From the NCBI RefSeq assembly GCF_009806575.1, contig NZ_CP047095.1, positions 2,422,001 to 2,486,000 of the forward strand: DNA of 64,000 nt, written 5' to 3'. The notes under the pieces were generated by a model that was given only the letters and a program-made list of their open reading frames with translations, searched no databases and had not been told where the DNA came from. This DNA comes from Rossellomorea marisflavi (GTDB taxonomy: Bacteria; Bacillota; Bacilli; Bacillales; Bacillaceae_B). The translations under genes and the position numbers were made by a program. Positions 1 through 7,674 of this stretch are shown here, piece after piece (positions within the stretch are counted from its first letter, which is position 1; each line of letters opens with the position of its first letter).

Positions 1-366
1 ATCGTTTTCGGACCGGCGGAACACCGCCCTCAGCCTTGCGAGGAGTTCTTCGATGGCGAAAGGTTTGATAATATAATCATCCGCACCGCTGTCGAGTCCC
101 GACACCCGGTCCATGACACTGTCACGTGCTGTGATCATGAGGATCGGGGTCGATTTGACCTGGCGGATCCTGCGGCACACCTCCAACCCGCTCAGACTCG
201 GAAGCATGAGATCGAGGAGGATGATATCCCATTCCTGATTCAATGCAAGGTCCAGTCCTTCACGGCCATCATAGGCCTGCCCGATCTCATAGCCTTCATA
301 AGTCAATTCAAGTTCGATGAAACGGGACAGATTTTTTTCATCTTCTATAACTAATATTCGTTTCAC
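1..366 (-). CDS. OmpR-family response regulator, N-terminal part
   Basis: The gene runs off the left edge, so only about 122 residues are present. The receiver domain is clear: the acidic pair E8-D9 in VIEDEKN, the phosphoacceptor D52 in ILLDLMLP, and the conserved lysine in IIKPF. I chose the GTG start at 366, giving [10 protein letters not shown], because AGGTGATG precedes it. The class is the ArlR/YkoG-like regulators that pair with a membrane histidine kinase; the kinase would lie outside the window. The DNA-binding domain is also missing, so the exact subfamily is open. Confidence 0.9.
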   Translation of the reverse strand, partial: MKRILVIEDEKNLSRFIELELTYEGYEIGQAYDGREGLDLALNQEWDIILLDLMLPSLSGLEVCRRIRQVKSTPILMITARDSVMDRVSGLDSGADDYIIKPFAIEELLARLRAVFRRSEND

Positions 367-397
367 ACCATCACCTGCTCTGCTGCCTCTATATTCC

Positions 398-523
398 TTA
401 TTTTAGTCTATTTTTATCAAAAATAAAATCTTGAATGGCATGAATGATTTCTACACCTTGATACGCAAAGAGTGAAATGGCTGTAAGACTGAAGAATAAT
501 ACAGGTATAAATCGTATCCACAT
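398..523 (-). CDS. 41-aa putative membrane peptide
   Basis: This short frame starts at an ATG behind AAAGGAGGTAAAAATC, an almost ideal SD. The peptide begins [19 protein letters not shown] and ends in DKNRLK: one hydrophobic segment over about residues 5-21, then an amphipathic polar tail. It ends 31 nt upstream of the response-regulator start on the same strand, so the two are probably co-transcribed. I do not recognise a family. A role in modulating the two-component system is a guess from position only. Confidence 0.6.
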   Translation of the reverse strand: MWIRFIPVLFFSLTAISLFAYQGVEIIHAIQDFIFDKNRLK

Positions 524-702
524 GATTTTTACCTCCTTTTGATTTAACAACATTATCTCCCCTCAAGATTAAATTTCCATGAGAATGAGATGAATTTTCT
601 TTAACGTAGCGAGAAAGATTATCGAAAATCCAATTGGTTGACATAATAATATTATAGATATCTTATGTTAGTTGTCCATCATAACGTGGTAGAGTATTCC
701 AT

Positions 703-927
703 ATGGTACATATAAACGATATGTTAGGAGTGATGATCCTGATTTGGCTGGTGATATGCCTGCTTCTGTCCATAGTGGCGATTGAAGAGGGGATAAACTT
801 CTTCTTGCGGAGGAAACTGTTTGAAAGGACCCGTGATTACAAAAGTCTGCTGAGAAGGATTCTAGAGGGTTTGGGTGCAGTGATGCGTCTGAAAAGACAA
901 AAAAAGAAGACAAAAGCTTCAGCATGA
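703..927 (+). CDS. Small membrane protein of unknown function
   Basis: This is a 74-residue frame with a hydrophobic segment near residues 8-27 (LGVMILIWLVICLLLSIV) and a basic C-terminus ending KRQKKKTKASA. TTGACA at 638 with TCTTAT 17 bp downstream could be its promoter. The start is uncertain: the ATG at 703 has no good SD, while the ATG at 733 has AGGAG only 2 nt away. Composition and topology (one TM, cytoplasmic positive tail) look genuine, but the family is not recognised. Confidence 0.45.
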   Translation: MVHINDMLGVMILIWLVICLLLSIVAIEEGINFFLRRKLFERTRDYKSLLRRILEGLGAVMRLKRQKKKTKASA

Positions 928-938
928 CTTTTGTCTTC
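895..938 (-). terminator. Minus-oriented intrinsic terminator
   Basis: GAAGACAAAAG (906-916) pairs perfectly with CTTTTGTCTTC (928-938). Read on the minus strand, the stem is followed by CTTTTTTTG; on the plus strand no T-tract follows. It overlaps the 3' end of the 703-927 frame. No convincing minus-strand gene feeds it. Confidence 0.5.
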
Positions 939-1155
939 AAAGGAAAGAAATTAGAATGGGTCTTATAACATAAAGATTTTACCATACGAACCTGATTCAT
1001 ATGTTTGGGAGTGAAATCCTTATTCATAAGCAAGATTCATTGTAATCGTAAAAAAAGTGAATACAATTAAAGTAAGATTAAAATTCAATGAGAATTTCAT
1101 TTTTTTTCGTTGGACCGACGAGAATGGGATTGAAGGATCTGGAGAGGATGGTTGG

Positions 1156-1932
1156 ATGATTGATATGAATTGTGATTTGGGAGAGGGTTATGGTCGTTAT
1201 TCGGTCGGGGATGACAACGCCATCATGGCATATGTGACATCGGTCAATATCGCCTGCGGTTTTCACGCGGGGGATCCTGCAGTGATGAGGAAAACCGTTG
1301 ATCTTGCGGCAGCGGCCGGGGTTTCCGTTGGTGCCCACCCCGGGTACCCCGATATTCAAGGGTTTGGAAGAAGGGAAATGAACATGGATCCTGAAGACGT
1401 ATCAGCCATGATTCAGTATCAGATCGGGGCACTAACTGCCTTCACGACTGCCAAGGGCATCTGTCTGACCCACGTGAAGCCTCACGGGGCACTATACAAT
1501 ACAGCCGCACGCTACCCCCTTATTGCGCAGGCGATCGCCAGGGCGGTCCATGCTTTGGACCCTGACTTGATCCTATATGGGCTGTCTGGGAGTGAACTGA
1601 CTAGAGCTGGGAGAAGCGCTGGCCTTAAGGTGTTTGAAGAAGTATTTGCCGATCGTTCGTATGAAGAAGACGGTACTCTCTCGCCACGGCATCTTTCCGG
1701 AGCCGTCCTCGCCGAATCGGAGGCGCTGGATCAAGTGAAGGAAATGATCGAGCATGGACGTGTACGCACGAGAACGGGAGCGGTCATCCCTCTTAAGGCG
1801 GATACCATCTGTGTACATGGGGACCATCCTTCCGCCATCCGTCTGGCAGCAAGGATCTGCGAGCTCTTACATACGCTATCACCCAATTCGATTAAAGGAA
1901 GGAGAGAATTCCATGAAAATCATTCAGATTGA
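1156..1932 (+). CDS. pxpA: 5-oxoprolinase subunit A (LamB/YcsF family)
   Basis: The product is a 258-residue LamB/YcsF-family protein, the usual length for PxpA, which with PxpB and PxpC hydrolyses 5-oxoproline to glutamate using ATP. Family signatures are [12 protein letters not shown] at the N-terminus, [11 protein letters not shown], and VKPHGALYN near the middle. An upstream extension to 1057 is open, but the ATG at 1156 follows GGAGAGG at 8-nt spacing and matches the family N-terminus. pxpB/pxpC are not adjacent here, which is unusual. The 3' end overlaps the next gene by 20 nt, implying co-translation. Confidence 0.92.
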   Translation: MIDMNCDLGEGYGRYSVGDDNAIMAYVTSVNIACGFHAGDPAVMRKTVDLAAAAGVSVGAHPGYPDIQGFGRREMNMDPEDVSAMIQYQIGALTAFTTAKGICLTHVKPHGALYNTAARYPLIAQAIARAVHALDPDLILYGLSGSELTRAGRSAGLKVFEEVFADRSYEEDGTLSPRHLSGAVLAESEALDQVKEMIEHGRVRTRTGAVIPLKADTICVHGDHPSAIRLAARICELLHTLSPNSIKGRREFHENHSD

Positions 1933-2308
1933 AACCACCAAACGTGATGAAATGATTGATATCACCCGTGCGGTTCAGGACTTTGTGGATTTCAAAGATG
2001 TGAGTACAGGGGCCGTCATCGTTCAATCCCTCCACACGACTGCCGGCATCACTGTGAATGAAAATGCTGATCCCGATGTGAAGACCGACTTCCTTAGAAG
2101 ACTCGATGAAGTATTCCCATGGGAGCATCAGTCTGATCTGCACGCTGAGGGGAACACAGCCGCACATCTAAAAACATCCACTACAGGACACACCCAAACC
2201 ATCCTTATACACGAAGGCGAACTTCTTCTCGGCACATGGCAAGGAATCTATTTCTGCGAATTCGACGGACCTAGGAAACGATCATTTGCCGTTTCCCTTC
2301 TGTCATGA
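1913..2308 (+). CDS. YjbQ/UPF0047 family protein
   Basis: This is a 131-residue member of the YjbQ (UPF0047) family, some members of which show thiamin-phosphate synthase side activity; the physiological role is not settled. Hallmarks are [17 protein letters not shown], the DLHAEGN..AHLK segment and [15 protein letters not shown] near the C-terminus. The ATG at 1913 lies behind AAAGGAAGGAGAG. It overlaps the end of pxpA and is followed directly by a strong terminator, so the two genes form a short operon. Confidence 0.9.
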   Translation: MKIIQIETTKRDEMIDITRAVQDFVDFKDVSTGAVIVQSLHTTAGITVNENADPDVKTDFLRRLDEVFPWEHQSDLHAEGNTAAHLKTSTTGHTQTILIHEGELLLGTWQGIYFCEFDGPRKRSFAVSLLS

Positions 2309-2335
2309 GCGTGCTGCGTCCACCTGCCTTATAAA

Positions 2336-2383
2336 AAGAAAGAATCGGGATCCGTCCACGCAGGACGGATCCCGATTCTTTTT
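2336..2383. terminator. Bidirectional intrinsic terminator
   Basis: A perfect 16-bp stem (2342-2357 with 2363-2378, GAATCGGGATCCGTCC) has an ACGCA loop. A-rich sequence lies upstream and T-rich downstream, so it can end both yjbQ and the convergent DCC gene. Confidence 0.9.
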
Positions 2384-2406
2384 GATGCTGGAACATACAG
2401 ATGTGG

Positions 2407-2796
2407 TCAAGGTAAAAAACGGTCCCTGACTTCCTTTGAAGGAATGCTGCATTGCTCTTTTTGCCCAAACCACTTATACCTTTTCTTGGCAAATTGCTTA
2501 TAGGCGGCATCGCGCAGGCGGCGGGGAATGATCCGACCGAGCTTCCCCAAAGAATAAGGGAAGCGAAGCTCACTTGAAATCCTGATGATGGCATCTGATT
2601 CCGTGAACGCGCCTCTGTCATCGATGAGGACGATGCTATCGATTTCCTCCTGAAGCCTATATTGAGCCAACAGTTCAATTCCGGTTTCACTTTGCAGGGA
2701 AGCAAATTGAAAAACCTTCCTTTTGTCGTGGCGGATGATAAACTGGACCGATCGGTCACAAAAGTTGCAGACTCCGTCGAATAAAATGATGGCCAT
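2407..2796 (-). CDS. DCC-family thiol-disulfide oxidoreductase-like protein (DUF393)
   Basis: The 129-residue product starts MAIILFDGVCNFCDRSV, carrying the CxxC (CNFC) signature of the DCC/DUF393 family of predicted thiol-disulfide oxidoreductases, followed by the typical FASLQSETG segment. Two ATGs lie close together; AAAGGGGG is 6 nt from the second (2796) and abuts the first (2802), so I chose 2796. It begins 22 nt after the phosphatase gene ends, so the two are likely one operon. Substrate unknown. Confidence 0.88.
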   Translation of the reverse strand: MAIILFDGVCNFCDRSVQFIIRHDKRKVFQFASLQSETGIELLAQYRLQEEIDSIVLIDDRGAFTESDAIIRISSELRFPYSLGKLGRIIPRRLRDAAYKQFAKKRYKWFGQKEQCSIPSKEVRDRFLP

Positions 2797-2818
2797 CTCC
2801 ATCCCCCTTTCTACTAGA

Positions 2819-3394
2819 TCACGCACCGGTACTGGATAAATGATCAATCACATTATATCCCCTCACCTGCCATGAATCCTCTAAATAATGGAGGTGATTG
2901 ATGCACCCGTTGAAGAGCTTCACCTCTTGTTGTGCGTCGAGATGGAATAGCCTCAGGATGGCTGCAATGACGCCACCGTGGGAAACCAATAGGATTCTCT
3001 TACCGGGGTAGCACTGCAGGATGGTGGATAGTCCTGCCATGATCCGGTCATTGAGGTCCTCCTCAGATTCCATCCCCGGAAAGTCAAACCCTTCATAGGA
3101 CGCTCTCCTCTCCTCCCTCGTCAGTCCTTCCCCTTCACCGAACCCCCGCTCCATGAACTCATCCATGATCTCAATAGGAAGATTCATCTTTTCATTGATG
3201 ATTTCTCCTGTTTCCCTGGCGCGATTCAGAGATGTCGTGATCATCACATCCCAATCATCTCCGGACAGATGATCCCTGCACTCCCGGGCCTGTTTTCTTC
3301 CTGCTTCATTAAGGGGGATATCTGTCTGCCCCTGAAGTCTCCCTGCTTTATTCCAATCCGTCTGACCGTGTCTGATTAAGCAAATCTGTGTCAA
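2819..3394 (-). CDS. Histidine phosphatase family protein
   Basis: The 191-residue product belongs to the phosphoglycerate-mutase-like histidine phosphatases. The RHG motif (LIRHGQTDWN) with the phospho-accepting histidine is at about residues 7-9, and the second catalytic histidine is in LLVSHGGVIAA. I placed the start at the TTG at 3394, behind AGGGGG at 8 nt; the longer upstream frame adds sequence unlike the family. The substrate cannot be read from sequence; PhoE-like or cobalamin phosphatases are alternatives. Confidence 0.88.
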   Translation of the reverse strand: MTQICLIRHGQTDWNKAGRLQGQTDIPLNEAGRKQARECRDHLSGDDWDVMITTSLNRARETGEIINEKMNLPIEIMDEFMERGFGEGEGLTREERRASYEGFDFPGMESEEDLNDRIMAGLSTILQCYPGKRILLVSHGGVIAAILRLFHLDAQQEVKLFNGCINHLHYLEDSWQVRGYNVIDHLSSTGA

Positions 3395-3514
3395 ATGAAT
3401 GTACCCCCTGTCAGGTGTTTTCATCCAGTGTACTACAAAGCGGCTGTCAGTGGGGAGCATGAGGTTTGGAAAACGCATACAAGGGAAAAGGATGGCAAGG
3501 GAGGGATATGATCC

Positions 3515-3712
3515 ATGAAACCTGAAACCATCATTCAAAAAGATGCCGGGGATGAAATCAAGGAAGTCCTCGTCGACGGCCTGCAGCGTGACCTGACGGA
3601 GGACGAACGTGCACTCGTTGATCAATGGACTTCAAGCTTTGACAAGCCTGAGAGGGCAACGATCATCAATATGCTGAAAGAGCTCCTCAATAAGCATAAA
3701 CGCCATGATTGA
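3515..3712 (+). CDS. Hypothetical 65-aa acidic/helical protein
   Basis: A small charged protein starting MKPETIIQKDAGDEI and ending LLNKHKRHD, with no membrane segment. GGGAGGG precedes the ATG at 3515, and a terminator follows the stop within 6 nt, which supports a real monocistronic gene. No family is recognised. It is divergent from the phosphatase/DCC operon, with about 120 bp between starts. Confidence 0.65.
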   Translation: MKPETIIQKDAGDEIKEVLVDGLQRDLTEDERALVDQWTSSFDKPERATIINMLKELLNKHKRHD

Positions 3713-3717
3713 GCGAT

Positions 3718-3761
3718 AAAAAAATGCCGCCCTGCTTCTGAGAAGGGACGGCATTTTTTAT
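3718..3761. terminator. Intrinsic terminator shared by convergent genes
   Basis: AAAAATGCCG and CGGCATTTTTT flank a CCCT/AGGG extension. It ends the 3515-3712 gene on the plus strand and overlaps the stop of the small minus-strand gene 3758-3874. Confidence 0.85.
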
Positions 3762-3874
3762 CGGTCATGTGTGAGGTCAAGCAGACGATCGATGTCGATC
3801 CGGTAGATTGGTCGAGACAGTTCTTCTTCTCCAAGGTCCACGGTATTCTCAAGCAATTCATCTATGTTCATCAT
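3758..3874 (-). CDS. 38-aa acidic peptide
   Basis: The frame begins MMNIDELLENTVDLGEEE and ends DLTHDR. AGGAGG lies 4 nt from the first ATG (3874) and 7 nt from the second (3871), so the true start may be one codon in. The composition is strongly acidic with a predicted amphipathic helix and no membrane segment. The ideal SD and the shared terminator argue for expression. I do not recognise it. Confidence 0.55.
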   Translation of the reverse strand: MMNIDELLENTVDLGEEELSRPIYRIDIDRLLDLTHDR

Positions 3875-4041
3875 GCAGCCTCCTAACAGTGTTGCTATTC
3901 CCGTTTTGTTCGTCACATAATCATTCGTACAGCATCCATTTTTTTTGTGGGTCTTTTTGAGGGGAACGATTGAATGAACAGGATAAGTATGTTACGTTAA
4001 ACGTGAATCATCGGTTGTTTGATGGTTCGAGGAGGCCAACA

Positions 4042-4233
4042 ATGAAACGATTCTCCATGCTTCATGTCCCTGAAGATAGGAATACTGGCCGTCCATCCAT
4101 CATGATCCATATCCTTCCGACCACCGGTCATTATATCGCGGTCGGGCAGTCATCCGGTCACTACGGAAAGGCTTTCGGTCGTTATGAAAAGCTTACCGCA
4201 TACCATGCATACCTGGATATCATCTCTAGATAA
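4042..4233 (+). CDS. Hypothetical 63-aa protein
   Basis: The preferred start is the ATG at 4042, preceded by GAGGAGG at an ideal distance, giving MKRFSMLHVPEDRNTG. An in-frame TTG at 3970 with GAGGGG upstream would add 24 residues and cannot be excluded. The product is His/Gly/Tyr-rich in the middle (PTTGHYIAVGQSSGHYGKAF) and probably cytosolic. A terminator follows the stop closely. Function unknown. Confidence 0.6.
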   Translation: MKRFSMLHVPEDRNTGRPSIMIHILPTTGHYIAVGQSSGHYGKAFGRYEKLTAYHAYLDIISR

Positions 4234-4246
4234 TGAGATAGACGTA

Positions 4247-4278
4247 TAAAAGACGGCGCTTCTAAGCGTCGTCTTTTT
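4247..4278. terminator. Intrinsic terminator
   Basis: AAAGACGGCGC / GCGTCGTCTTTTT forms a stem with a TTCTAA loop. It ends the upstream plus-strand gene and overlaps the last codons of the convergent Nudix gene. Confidence 0.85.
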
Positions 4279-4735
4279 GATTATTCTTCATTCCTAGGAA
4301 GTCTGCCACCATCCTCCTGTGACTTGCCACCATGTTGTCTGGCACGTCTTTCGGGGATATGAATTCCAGCTTCGTTCCTTCTGAACGCTGCAGCTTCAGG
4401 TCTCCTGTAAACTCTTCTGAGTGAAAACAGATTGTAACGGAATAGAATTGATCCCCATTCGCTGCTTCTATGTACTGATCTTGGCCGGAATAGACACTCA
4501 CCAGATGAAGGCGCCCCACGTCAAGATTCGTTTCTTCCTTCACTTCCCTACGCGCCGTTTCCTCAGCGGATTCGCCTAGTTCCATCAGACCTCCGGGAAG
4601 ACCCCATTTTCCCGCGGGGAAGGTGCGCCTTTGCAGAAGGATCCTGCCTTCCCCATCAGTCAGGATGACCGTGGAACCGACAAGATTCACCGGCCTTGTC
4701 CCGATCAGTGACCGCAGTTCTTCAATATAGCCCAT
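4262..4735 (-). CDS. Nudix hydrolase
   Basis: The 157-residue product carries a full Nudix box (GGLMELGESAEETARREV followed by KEETNL), which fits GX5EX7REUXEEXGU and provides the metal-binding glutamates. Such enzymes cleave nucleoside diphosphates linked to another moiety. The N-terminal ILTDGEGRILLQRR and the length match the MutT/ADP-ribose-type general family, but the substrate cannot be assigned. The start ATG at 4735 gives MGYIEELRSLIGTRPVN, common in Bacillus homologues. Confidence 0.9.
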   Translation of the reverse strand: MGYIEELRSLIGTRPVNLVGSTVILTDGEGRILLQRRTFPAGKWGLPGGLMELGESAEETARREVKEETNLDVGRLHLVSVYSGQDQYIEAANGDQFYSVTICFHSEEFTGDLKLQRSEGTKLEFISPKDVPDNMVASHRRMVADFLGMKNNQKDDA

Positions 4736-4785
4736 TCAGACCCCCACCTTTAAAGCGATTGTACCGAATTCCCCCTCGCCTGTCA

Positions 4786-5105
4786 TCATTTCCTGCTGAT
4801 TTTAGTAAGTTGGCCTTCTATCACGGTGATCTTTACCTTTTCCCCCACCCGATAATCCAAGTACCGGTCGCAGTCGACCTCATAGGTTGTTTCGTTACTG
4901 AAAGTAATGGAACATCCGGGACCAGAAACGTCGATTTCCCGACCGGTTTTACACCCTTGGCCTTTTTTTCATCAATCGGATAATATTTTTCTTCGATGGT
5001 CAACCAACCGTTTCCCGAGCTGCCCATCCACTTAACCCATGCAAGTCCGATCAAAAAGACGACCAGTATACCAAGCACAATGAGTTTAATACTGATTTTC
5101 TTCAC
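4786..5105 (-). pseudogene. Small membrane-anchored protein, frame broken at an A7 run
   Basis: Translation from the GTG at 5105 (AGGAGG at 6 nt) gives a TM anchor (KLIVLGILVVFLIGLAWV) and continues to DEKK. In that frame the rest reads poorly and stops at 4833. One base back (-1), after the A7 run at 4963-4969, the frame reads GQGCKTGREIDVSGPG and ends VKITVIEGQLTKISRK at 4786, a convincing extracytoplasmic beta-rich domain. One extra A restores a single ~106-residue protein. The run is also a perfect A_AAA_AAG slippery heptamer in the right phase for -1 frameshifting, so a programmed event is possible. Family unknown. Confidence 0.6.
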
Positions 5106-5176
5106 GTTCACCCTCCTAGATACTGTACTAGAAGGTATATGCCGAGAAAAAGACATTCATGAAAAATGGATTTCTC

Positions 5177-5224
5177 TTTACAGGGAAAAGTAAATGGAGT
5201 ATAGTTTGACTACCGACCGTTAGT
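5177..5224 (+). promoter_or_regulatory. SigA promoter with TetR-type operator
   Basis: TTTACA (5177-5182) and TATAGT (5200-5205) are 17 bp apart. Immediately downstream, 5209-5224 reads ACTAcCGacCGtTAGT, an imperfect palindrome over the likely transcription start. It suits autorepression by the TetR-family gene that follows. Confidence 0.6.
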
Positions 5225-5245
5225 TAGTTAAAAGGGGGGATTACA

Positions 5246-5842
5246 TTGAAAATGGATAACAAGAAAAAAATAAAAGAGACAGCCCTGGATTTATTCGGTC
5301 AAAAGGGCTATGAAGAAACCTCTTTAAGTGATATTGCAACTGTGGTTGGAATTAAAAAGCCTTCCATCTACAATCATTTTTCGAGCAAAGAAGAGATTTT
5401 CACTGAAGTCATTGAAGATCTCATACAGTCTGAAATCAATTCCTATCACAGGCTATATGACAATGAATATCCAGGCTCCGCCATCGAACAGGTGCGCAAG
5501 GTCTTTGACTCTTTCTGCCATCGTCTGTTGACGACACAGGAGGCGCGCTTGTGGAAACGGGTAAGCTTTTACCCTCCTGAGCCCTTCAAGGAATTCATCA
5601 GCAAAAAGTTCTATGAGCTTGAAGTTGAATACAGTCAGCTGCTCCGCTCCATTCACGACAGTGGAAAAAGGAGCGGATACTTTATGCACATCGACGTGGA
5701 ACAATTCACTGCGTCATTCTTATGCCTTATTGACGGGGTATTCCTCGAGCATCACTACTATACGGAAGAGATATTCAAAGAGCGCATCGAGTCGGTCTGG
5801 AAGGTATATGAACTCGGACTGACCAACAGCAAAGGAGTGTAG
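5246..5842 (+). CDS. TetR/AcrR-family repressor of the SMR pair
   Basis: A 198-residue TetR-family regulator. The N-terminal helix-turn-helix is typical (ALDLFGQKGYEETSLSDI then KKPSIYNHFSSKEEIF), followed by a variable ligand-binding domain rich in aromatic residues. I accept the TTG start at 5246, 7 nt after AAGGGGGG; the ATG at 5252 is the alternative. It heads an operon with two SMR exporter subunits 6 nt downstream, the arrangement of B. subtilis yvdT-yvdS-yvdR. It probably represses its own promoter through the palindrome at 5209-5224 and releases on binding a cationic or guanidinium-type compound. Confidence 0.9.
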   Translation: MKMDNKKKIKETALDLFGQKGYEETSLSDIATVVGIKKPSIYNHFSSKEEIFTEVIEDLIQSEINSYHRLYDNEYPGSAIEQVRKVFDSFCHRLLTTQEARLWKRVSFYPPEPFKEFISKKFYELEVEYSQLLRSIHDSGKRSGYFMHIDVEQFTASFLCLIDGVFLEHHYYTEEIFKERIESVWKVYELGLTNSKGV

Positions 5843-5848
5843 AACATC

Positions 5849-6193
5849 ATGGGTTGGATTTATGTCATCATCGGGGGGATCCTGGAAATCGGCTGGGCGA
5901 CCGGACTCTCCCTTTCAGAAGGATTCACGCGTCCCGTTGCAAGCACCATCACGGCCATCCTGATCTTGATCAGTTTTTATTTCTTTTCAAATTCAATGAA
6001 GCTCCTTCCCATCGGGACGGCCTATGCAGTCTTCACGGGGATTGGTGCTGCCGGAACAGCCATCGTCGGTATGTTCATTCTCGGTGACGGGGTCAGCATG
6101 CTGAAGATCTTATTCGTTGCTCTACTCATATTCGGGATCATCGGGCTGAAGCTGAGCGACAAGGAAGAAAAAGAAGAAAGGGGGGCTCAGTAA
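5849..6193 (+). CDS. SMR-family exporter subunit, first of a pair
   Basis: A 114-residue four-TM small multidrug resistance protein starting MGWIYVIIGGILEIGWATG, with the essential glutamate at E13 and the IGTAYAVFTGIGAAGT signature in TM3. A longer charged tail (SDKEEKEERGAQ) distinguishes it from its partner, as in YkkC of YkkCD-type heterodimers. Its stop overlaps the next ATG by one base, so the pair is translationally coupled and probably forms an obligate heterodimer. Guanidinium export or drug efflux are both plausible; the subtype cannot be fixed by eye. Confidence 0.9.
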   Translation: MGWIYVIIGGILEIGWATGLSLSEGFTRPVASTITAILILISFYFFSNSMKLLPIGTAYAVFTGIGAAGTAIVGMFILGDGVSMLKILFVALLIFGIIGLKLSDKEEKEERGAQ

Positions 6194-6507
6194 TGGCATG
6201 GCTCGCACTGATTGCCGCAGGATGCTGCGAAGTGGTCATGGTTTCGTTCATGAAGCTATCGGAGGGATTTAAAAGGATCATCCCGACAGCTGCCTGCTTC
6301 ATTGCAGGAGCACTGAGCTTCTATCTCCTGTCTGTTGCCCTGTTGGAGATACCCGTCAGCACTGGGTATGGAATCTGGACGGGTATCGGATCTGCCGGTG
6401 CCGTCCTCATGGGGATGATTTTTTTCAAAGAAGCAAAGGACGTCAAGCGGATCGCTTTCATTCTCTGTATTGTAGGAAGCATCATCGGGTTGAAGTTGGT
6501 ATCATAG
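6193..6507 (+). CDS. SMR-family exporter subunit, second of a pair
   Basis: A 104-residue four-TM SMR protein with E13 in AAGCCEVVMVSF and the TM3 motif STGYGIWTGIGSAG, ending abruptly at GLKLVS with no tail, like YkkD/YvdR-type partners. It starts at the ATG overlapping the previous stop (TAATG) and ends 15 nt before a strong terminator, so it closes the three-gene TetR-SMR-SMR operon. Confidence 0.9.
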   Translation: MAWLALIAAGCCEVVMVSFMKLSEGFKRIIPTAACFIAGALSFYLLSVALLEIPVSTGYGIWTGIGSAGAVLMGMIFFKEAKDVKRIAFILCIVGSIIGLKLVS

Positions 6508-6521
6508 AAATTGTAAAGCAA

Positions 6522-6559
6522 ATAACGGATGGAGCCCCGCGGGGAGCCATCCGTTTTTT
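6522..6559. terminator. Intrinsic terminator
   Basis: AACGGATGG pairs with CCATCCGTT, with a nested GCCCC/GGGG hairpin between, followed by TTTTTT. It ends the SMR operon; upstream A residues may let it also serve the convergent ger operon. Confidence 0.9.
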
Positions 6560-6570
6560 GTAATGAAAGG

Positions 6571-7674
6571 TCAATTGATGATCCCCGTGCCGACAATGTG
6601 AAGTTCCACCTTTGGATGGAAGGTGATGCGCTGGTATTCTTCCCTCCAATTCAGTTCCTTCCACACTTCGGGATGGAAAGCAATCAGTTCGCGCCCCAGG
6701 CCGAGAACATCGGAATTGGCATTTTGGACTTTTTCAATCGTCTCCTCAAGCCTTTTCGTCATATTTTTGGAAATCACGTCATTCAGATGATCTAACTCCT
6801 TTTGATCAAAAAGACGATTCGGCGGGTACTCCACCACATTGATATTGGATTTCAAGGATAGATTCACATGGATGTTACCCGGTTCCAATGAGGAGAATTC
6901 CACTTTCACCTTGGGCTTTACGATATTGAAGGTGATATAGTTCTGGATATTCGGCTCTTTTCCCGAATTCACTTTTGTCACAAAGCGGGCCACTTTTGAC
7001 TTCTGTTTCATCATGATAAGCATCAATGCAGATTGTGAATAGTCCAACTCGCCGGTCATGCGCCGTTCGTCGAACAACGCCGTTCCATTCAATACGATTT
7101 CATCATTCTTATATTCAAACATGGGAAGCATGAAATCTCTCCCTTCATCGAACATGATGGTACAAATCGTTTGCAGATTGGCTTTCGGAACCTCAGTCAC
7201 GGACTCGGCTGAAGAAATCGATTCGATGATATACTCAGAGATCAACACGTTGTTTTCAATCAAGTGCATGAGATAAGGTCCTGCATCCCCCCTGGTGATG
7301 GCAATCTTGGAGGAAATCGAACTATTCGGATCCCGGTAGAAGATATCGAGGAAATCATAGATATCTTCTTTTGCTAAGCTTTCCCCAAGCAGGAAGACCC
7401 TGTTCTTCGAAGGTTCAAAGTTGTCGGATACCTTCTTATCGAGGTGAATCCTGACGTCACGAATGGTATGACCTGTTCCGGAGACTTCCAGATTGGTGGG
7501 GACCCCTTCTTTGAAGTCGCGGATGACTGCAGTCCCCCTGATCTTTTCCTTATCCTCTGTCAAGTCAAAAGCGGATGAATACACAAGCCTGCTTCTTTTT
7601 AAAAGCCGCTGATCCCAGCACCCCGAAAGAATCACCTGAGACAATATAAGCAAAACAACAAGGAACTTCTTCAA
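6571..7674 (-). CDS. gerAC: Ger(x)C-type germinant receptor lipoprotein
   Basis: The 367-residue product is the C subunit of a GerA-type spore germinant receptor. It starts at the TTG at 7674, which overlaps the gerAB stop (TTGA). The first residues form a lipoprotein signal peptide ending in the lipobox LSGC, with the lipidated cysteine at about residue 19. The rest is a soluble Ger(x)C domain. In spores it sits on the outer face of the inner membrane with the A and B subunits. It is last in the operon and faces the terminator at 6522-6559. Confidence 0.9.
   Translation of the reverse strand: MKKFLVVLLILSQVILSGCWDQRLLKRSRLVYSSAFDLTEDKEKIRGTAVIRDFKEGVPTNLEVSGTGHTIRDVRIHLDKKVSDNFEPSKNRVFLLGESLAKEDIYDFLDIFYRDPNSSISSKIAITRGDAGPYLMHLIENNVLISEYIIESISSAESVTEVPKANLQTICTIMFDEGRDFMLPMFEYKNDEIVLNGTALFDERRMTGELDYSQSALMLIMMKQKSKVARFVTKVNSGKEPNIQNYITFNIVKPKVKVEFSSLEPGNIHVNLSLKSNINVVEYPPNRLFDQKELDHLNDVISKNMTKRLEETIEKVQNANSDVLGLGRELIAFHPEVWKELNWREEYQRITFHPKVELHIVGTGIIN

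Noticed and set aside
668..1033. 121-codon minus-strand ORF
   Set aside because: Overlaps the more protein-like 703-927 frame, has no SD and a low-complexity composition.
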